From Ashinkailepas kermadecensis (lineage: Eukaryota > Arthropoda > Thecostraca > Neolepadidae): 64,000 nt of DNA. The notes beneath the pieces are model-generated. The model searched no databases, was not told the DNA's origin, and saw only the letters and a program-made list of their open reading frames with translations. The position numbers were made by a program, and so were the translations under genes. Shown piece after piece: positions 58,925-64,000 of this stretch (position 1 is the first letter of the stretch; every line of letters starts with the position of its first letter). The stretch lies in the NCBI GenBank assembly GCA_034440615.1, contig JAOTOM010004831.1, forward strand, positions 433,711 through 497,710, read 5' to 3'.

Positions 58925-59175
58925 TCACTATTGCCACAGCCTAGGGCAGTGATTAAATATTATTCAATGTTTATGATCCACTTTGCACACAACTGTGCCT
59001 CCAAATTGCAAATAAATATCATGGCATAATTCCATTAACATATTTATTATATAATGATTTTGATGCAATAGCTCCAGAAAGCCAACTTTTTGTCATCGCT
59101 GCTGCTATGGATCCAGTTTTGTGACTATCCCCACTATTCTGGCTTCTGTTTGTCAAGTTTGTAATGAAAAAAATA
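58925..59175 (-). mobile_element. Family C element, diverged copy
   Basis: Parallels 59655-59940 in the same orientation (cactattgccacagcctag; tttatgatccactttgcacaca; cataattccatt; ggatccagtttt-tgac; ctattctggct; tttgtcaa; aaaaaatatgc), with many substitutions. Confidence 0.75.
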
Positions 59176-59267
59176 TGCAGCCAAACCCAACACAACACAA
59201 TGCAGCATAATGTAATGTAACTCGAGAAGGTGATTTGTGAGGAAATCAGTAGAAACTTTTGGAGGAA

Positions 59268-59453
59268 AGCCCTTTTTTTTGGGAGATTAAAAAAAAAAAA
59301 AAAAAAAAAATTGGGGTTTGGTTCCCCCCAAAAAAAATTTTTAAAAAAATACTAAAAAAAACACCCCCCCAAAACAAAATTAAAAAAAAAAAAAAAAAGG
59401 GGGGGTCTTTTTTTTGCAATTTTTTTTTTGATTAAAAAAATTAATTTAAAAAA

Positions 59454-59539
<86 letters not shown>
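59268..59539. repeat. Homopolymer-dominated stretch, probable assembly artefact
   Basis: Runs of T, A, G and C of 5-25 bases alternate without other content, followed by about 80 A (to 59539). It does not look like a poly-A tail of any element here and separates two family C copies. Confidence 0.8.
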
Positions 59540-59541
<2 letters not shown>

Positions 59542-59649
59542 TCGCTCTCACTGGAACCAAAGGCTTATACCTTGCAGCTTGCAGACTGCTTGAGACTGCC
59601 ACCGTGTGGTGTTGTTGGCTGTTTAGTTGTATTACATTAAATATGTATT

Positions 59650-60680
59650 GTTTGACTTCGTTTCACCGCTGTCACGATTGTCACAGCCTATGATAGTGTT
59701 GTAATATTATACTGTGTTTATGATCCATTTTCCACACAACTGCCGCCCGCAATTGCAAAGCAAACCGTGGTATAATTCCATCGACATGTAAACCATGGCG
59801 ATTTTAATGCAATATTTGCAGAAAAAACTCATTTGTTTACAGTATTGGGGATGGCAATCCAGTTTCACGAGTTTCTGCACTATTCTGGCTCTTGTTTGTC
59901 AAAACTCGGCGACGAAAAAAAATATGCTCCCGGAGGACGGGGCCTAAGTCGTTGCCATGACGACCGGCTGGCCCTCAAGGCCAGTCGTGCGTTGAGCTTC
60001 GGCAGAAAAGGAAGCTGCTGTTAAATGAAATTGAACGTTCTTTCTCATTCTTTGTACTCTTTTTCATGTCATCCTTTGCTTTCTCGTGTCAGCTGAATAC
60101 AGGAGAAACTAAAGCATGCCATAGTACCATATGCTCTTTTCTAATGAAAATCATATAAAAATAAGAAAAATGCAGCACGTGAAGTTTTTGCCGCGGCTGC
60201 GGCACGATACCACCAATTGCCAGGAATCTGCTAGATTTGGAATATTCTACTATAGGATTCTATAATCCGCCAGATGTCCACCATATTCTAGTAGAATGTC
60301 GCATATTCTAGCTGTGACGTCCCAAGGCACAGTATATACTAGATCTGAGAATATACTAAACTTGGGTGTACCAGTTCTTTAATATACTCTGCATGGAACC
60401 CTCGATGTGTGTCAGCATCTACTATGCTACCATAATGGCTTCCAAACAATTATTTTTTTAAATCATTTAAAATTGGATATTCTTCCATCCAGATGCTATT
60501 TTTTAACCTCGGCAAAGGTTACTGCATTTTGATTTAGTTGACTTCTCTTGGTTTCGGGGGGAAAAGACACTATGCCCCCTCCCTCCTTTTATGCGCTTCG
60601 GGGGGGCATGGCCGGAATGGCCCCTCCCTGGATCCGCCAGTGGCTATGCCTAGCTGCGATGGCATACAAACGCAGGCGAT
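59650..60680 (-). mobile_element. Family C element, second high-identity copy
   Basis: 59655-59940 is the near-identical reverse complement of 40690-40960. The far end (ggcccctccctggatccgcc at about 60618-60637) corresponds inversely to about 40230. The middle parts are not obviously alignable by eye. Confidence 0.7.
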
Positions 60681-60689
60681 CCTGCTTTT

Positions 60690-62050
60690 TCGGAAGAAAC
60701 ACATTGCACAAAGCTGTACGGGTATTAACAGGGATATTAAGCTCCGCATTATCTAGGGCTCGAAGCGACAAGGCAGGGGACACAAGGCAACGGCAAGGCA
60801 AGCGACAAGGTCAAAGCCTAATAAATAACCACAACAGTTTTTGTTGCCAGCCCTTCCGTTCGCGGTAACCAGGATCTCCCGTTTCAAATTCACCACAGTC
60901 ACATTAGCCGACTGTGCAACGGCGAAAAAAAATCCCGTCACCACATCTGATGTGCTTGGCATGCGTTTCTCGAAGCATTCGACACTAATGCAATCGAGCA
61001 AGACGGTCCGGGACACTCAAGAGTGAGGTGAGTCGAACAATCGCGATTGCACCCCGCCCCCCACCATAAAATTGTCTTCGGATTTTCCCCACCTTATTTC
61101 TTTCGTTCCGAAAATTCGGCAGCTGTTTCTCTCAGGATATGATGATGTGATTTCAGTTCTCGCTACTCTATATCAGGCACCATATGCCACATAAGCCGAC
61201 TCAACATAGATTTTGAAGCTTTAACATCAGAACTCTAGCAGATCGCACGCTACCTCGGCTAAAGGGAAAAAGAGAAACAGTTAGGTGCCCAACACACATC
61301 ACATCAGTCTCCCCCGGATGAAATTACCACTGACTTGGATCCGTCAGTGCAGGCGCTGCTGTGTATTTACTTCGGATATATGTACGTGTCACTTCTACAA
61401 ATGCATACTTCCAAAACAGAACGTTATGCCCGGTTCCACATATTCGGAAACAGTGACTCATTCTTCTTAACCAACGTTCTTCATGTTCGGACTACACAAT
61501 CCTTTCTGCTTGAAACCCGATTCAGGAAATTGTGTGTCTTTCCTCCACACTGTATATTACTGTGGTGTGAATGCATGTGCCATTGCATGAATAAATGTAT
61601 ACCTACCATTCCATCTAGCCATTCGCAGGCGTAAAAAACAACCTGAACTCCTGCTTCCTAAGCACCCGTAAAACAACTAGCGTTGCCAAAAACAAAAGCC
61701 AATTCTTAGTTTCAAGTAGCGCGAAGTGATTATCCAGCTTCAATGTATTATAACTAAGGTGTACGTCCTATTTCCGCTCAGCAACGTCAGTACACGCCTC
61801 TTCCCACCCAAGGGCACCACTAACCGGCACCGGTGTACCGGTGAACGGACTAGTTATCCTAACGCTATCGACACCCCTCAGCTGAGCAGAAGTCAGTTCC
61901 AGATATCCGGCAGCTCGATGAAGCCGCCAGCGGGGAGTCACTTGGGCTGCACATGCTCTTAAGCGGCCGATCCCTTCGTGCAGTCCACGTCCAACGAGTA
62001 CGACTGAAATGGTACCAGGCGGTGGTCAGACCGGTTCCCCGTCCTCTCCC
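60690..62050. other. Intergenic, no supported gene
   Basis: Several short open frames only. On the minus strand around 62020-61870 the phrases LVPFQSYSLDVDCTKGSAA and LPAGGFIELPDIWN look protein-like but are separated by stops, so a coding exon cannot be shown. Confidence 0.4.
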
Positions 62051-62051
62051 C

Positions 62052-62884
62052 CTGTCTTGGGGTGATGCAAGAATTGGTATCCGGTTGAGGCGGTGCGGGA
62101 ATCGGTCTTCTGTCAGGGTGGTGCGGACATCGGTCTCCTGTCGAGGTGGTGTGATAATCGGTTTCCTGTTGTAGTGGTGCTGGCATCGGTCTCCTGTCGT
62201 GGTGGTGTGGGAATCCGATTCCTTTTGTAGTGGTGTGGACATCGGTCTCCTGTCGGGGTGGTGTGGGAATTCGTTTCATGTTGTAGTGGTGCGGACATCA
62301 ATATTCTGTCGGGGTGGTGCGGACATCAGTCTCCTGTCGGGGTGGTGCGGACATCAGTCTCCTGTCGGGGTGGTGTGGGGATCGGTCTCCTGTCGAGGTG
62401 GTGTGGGGATCGGTCTCCTGTCGAGGTGGTGCGGACATCGGTCTCCTGTCGGGGTGGTGCGGACATCGGTCTCCTGTCGAGGTGGTGCGGACATCGGTCT
62501 CCTGTCGGGGTGGTGCGGACATCAGTCTCCTGTCGGGGTGGTGTGGGGATCGGTCTCCTGTCGAGGTGGTGTGGGGATCGGTCTCCTGTCGAGGTGGTGC
62601 GGACATCGGTCTCCTGTCGGGGTGGTGCGGACATCGGTCTCCTGTCGAGGTGGTGCGGACATCGGTCTCCTGTCGAGGTGGTGCGGACATCGGTCTCCTG
62701 CCGAGGTGGTGCGGACATCAGTCTCCTGTCGAGGTGGTGCGGACATCAGTCTCCTGTCGGGGTGGTGCGGACATCAGTCTCCTGTCGGGGTGGTGTGGGG
62801 ATCGGTCTCCTGTCGGGGTGGTGCGGACATCGGTCTCCTGTCGGGGTGGTGCGGACATCGGTCTCCTGCCGTGGTAGTGCGAGA
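62052..62884. repeat. 28-bp minisatellite, about 30 units, with higher-order pattern
   Basis: The unit is ggtggtgcggacatcggtct followed by cctgtcgg (28 bp), with variants gtgtgggga for gtgcggaca and cagtct for cggtct. The first units are more diverged. The block beginning tggtgtgggg at 62371 is repeated 168 bp (six units) later at 62539. A unit length not divisible by three keeps all plus and minus frames open, giving spurious frames up to 281 codons. Confidence 0.96.
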
Positions 62885-63169
62885 GGTCGCCGAGGACATT
62901 TACATGTATTCATCCTCATTCAGTGATCTGTGGAATTCGTTACTAACGCCAACTGAGTGCTTCAGTTGGAGGCAGCAAAGGGAGCATCTCACCACTCCTC
63001 TATTCAGAAATATGTCGTCGTCGAATTTCCTCATCTGGGTATAAACATGTCCGCTTTCGGTTCGCAGTTAATGAAAGCATGTTTTCGATGAATAACCATA
63101 AGAAGCAAGGGCGAATCCAAATAGTCTCGTCTTGTGTACATGCAGGGAAATTGACGAGTGACTAGGATC

Positions 63170-63412
63170 TGCTCAACCTGACTGGACCCGACCAGATCCG
63201 ACCCGATCCGACCCAATCCAACATGACGCAATCCAGCCCAGCCCGAGCCGACCCGACCCGAACCGATCCAGTCCTACTCGACCCGAGCAGACCGACCCGA
63301 TCTAATCCGATCCGACCTGACACGACACGACCCGATCTGATCCGATTAAACCGGACCCTACCGGACCAGGCCAGACCTGACCCGACCCTACTCAGCCCAA
63401 TCTAGTCAAACT
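63170..63412. repeat. Degenerate pentanucleotide array (gaccc/gatcc)n
   Basis: About 48 units of ccgac/ccgat type pentamers with many substitutions. Low complexity; the open frame over it (TRTDPVLLDPSRPTRSN-like) is spurious. Confidence 0.9.
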
Positions 63413-63657
63413 CGATCGCCATCCTTTTGAAATCCCAATAACATCTTGCTGCAAAGCTTCAGGCTCGACGTCCGTCTCAGAATGATCTCTGGCTTTGAAA
63501 TTCTTATCTACATGAACTTAATCCAAGGATTTCCTGTGTCGTGCATCGTGTATCATTTAATAATGACCAACAGGCAATACCCAATTACAGGTGAATTCAT
63601 ACCACAAAATTTGACACTAACACATAGGTAACGCAAATGACATGAATCATGATGTCC

Positions 63658-63658
<1 letters not shown>

Positions 63659-63752
<94 letters not shown>

Positions 63753-64000
63753 GAGAGAGACAGAGAGACAGAGAGACAGAGAGACAGAGAGACAGAGAGA
63801 CAGAGAGACAGAGAGACAGAGAGACAGAGAGACAGAGAGACAGAGAGACAGAGAGAGACAGAGAGAGACAGAGAGACAGAGAGAGACAGAGAGAGAGACA
63901 GAGAGAGACAGAGAGACAGAGAGACAGAGAGAGACAGAGAGAGAGACAGAGAGAGACAGAGAGAGAGACAAGAGAGACAGAGAGAGACAGAGAGACAGAG
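63659..64000. repeat. (GA)n / (GAGACA)n microsatellite, running off the window end
   Basis: Pure GA for about 90 bp with occasional ATAG, then gagagaca- and gagaca-type units to the last base. The minus-strand SLSLSVSL frame is spurious. Confidence 0.98.

Noticed and set aside
62052..62884. CRISPR-like array (28-bp repeat)
   Set aside because: Units are directly adjacent with no spacers, and the genome is an animal's; it is a minisatellite.
62199..63044. 281-codon frame and several overlapping long frames on both strands
   Set aside because: All are products of the 28-bp repeat, whose length is not a multiple of three.
63597..63971. 124-codon SLSLSVSL minus-strand frame
   Set aside because: A translation of the GA/GACA microsatellite.

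Overview
The window is a piece of an animal nuclear genome, most likely an arthropod and probably not an insect (crustacean or chelicerate). It contains multi-exon genes with GT-AG introns, GC-rich coding exons in AT-richer non-coding DNA, CR1-clade retrotransposons, tRNA-derived SINEs, hAT-type MITEs and many micro- and minisatellites. Species cannot be named from the sequence. There are no bacterial operons, phage genes or CRISPR arrays.

Three protein-coding genes can be reconstructed exon by exon. Every junction matches in phase and each total length is divisible by three. (1) Positions 3346-17974, plus strand, seven coding exons, 1057 aa: a secreted, probably GPI-anchored leucine-rich-repeat protein of the chaoptin/convoluted/artichoke type. 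It has a signal peptide, N-terminal Cys cap, long LRR array, C-terminal Cys cap, FN3-like segment and hydrophobic tail. (2) Positions 29584-23406, minus strand, seven coding exons, 388 aa: the OSCP1 (NOR1) orthologue, complete from start to stop. (3) Positions 45937-56304, plus strand, nine coding exons, 799 aa, with two plausible further 5' exons at 43460-43530 and 44612-44686: a MULE (Mutator-like) transposase-derived protein with a GCM1/WRKY-type N-terminal zinc finger, an apparently intact DDE core and a SWIM zinc finger.

Layout: 1-3320 holds an 82-bp minisatellite and a CpG-rich candidate promoter for the LRR gene. 3321-18650 is the LRR gene, whose third intron carries a near-full-length antisense CR1 element. 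18650-23400 is intergenic with four tandem arrays. 23406-29584 is OSCP1. 29585-45900 is a transposon-dense region: CR1 fragments, a split old reverse transcriptase, four hAT MITEs each with a perfect 8-bp target duplication, SINEs, and AGGTCA-rich repeats with two perfect IR-1 palindromes. 45937-56304 is the MULE/SWIM gene with SINE and tRNA-like insertions in its introns. 56305-64000 is repeats: a TIR element, an inverted-repeat family, a homopolymer stretch that looks like an assembly artefact, and 28-bp, 5-bp and GA arrays.

The genes show no sign of working in one pathway. The most unusual observations are the intact MULE/SWIM gene and the fact that in two unrelated genes (LRR intron 6, OSCP1 intron 6) the end of an exon with its 5' splice site has been copied repeatedly into the downstream intron.
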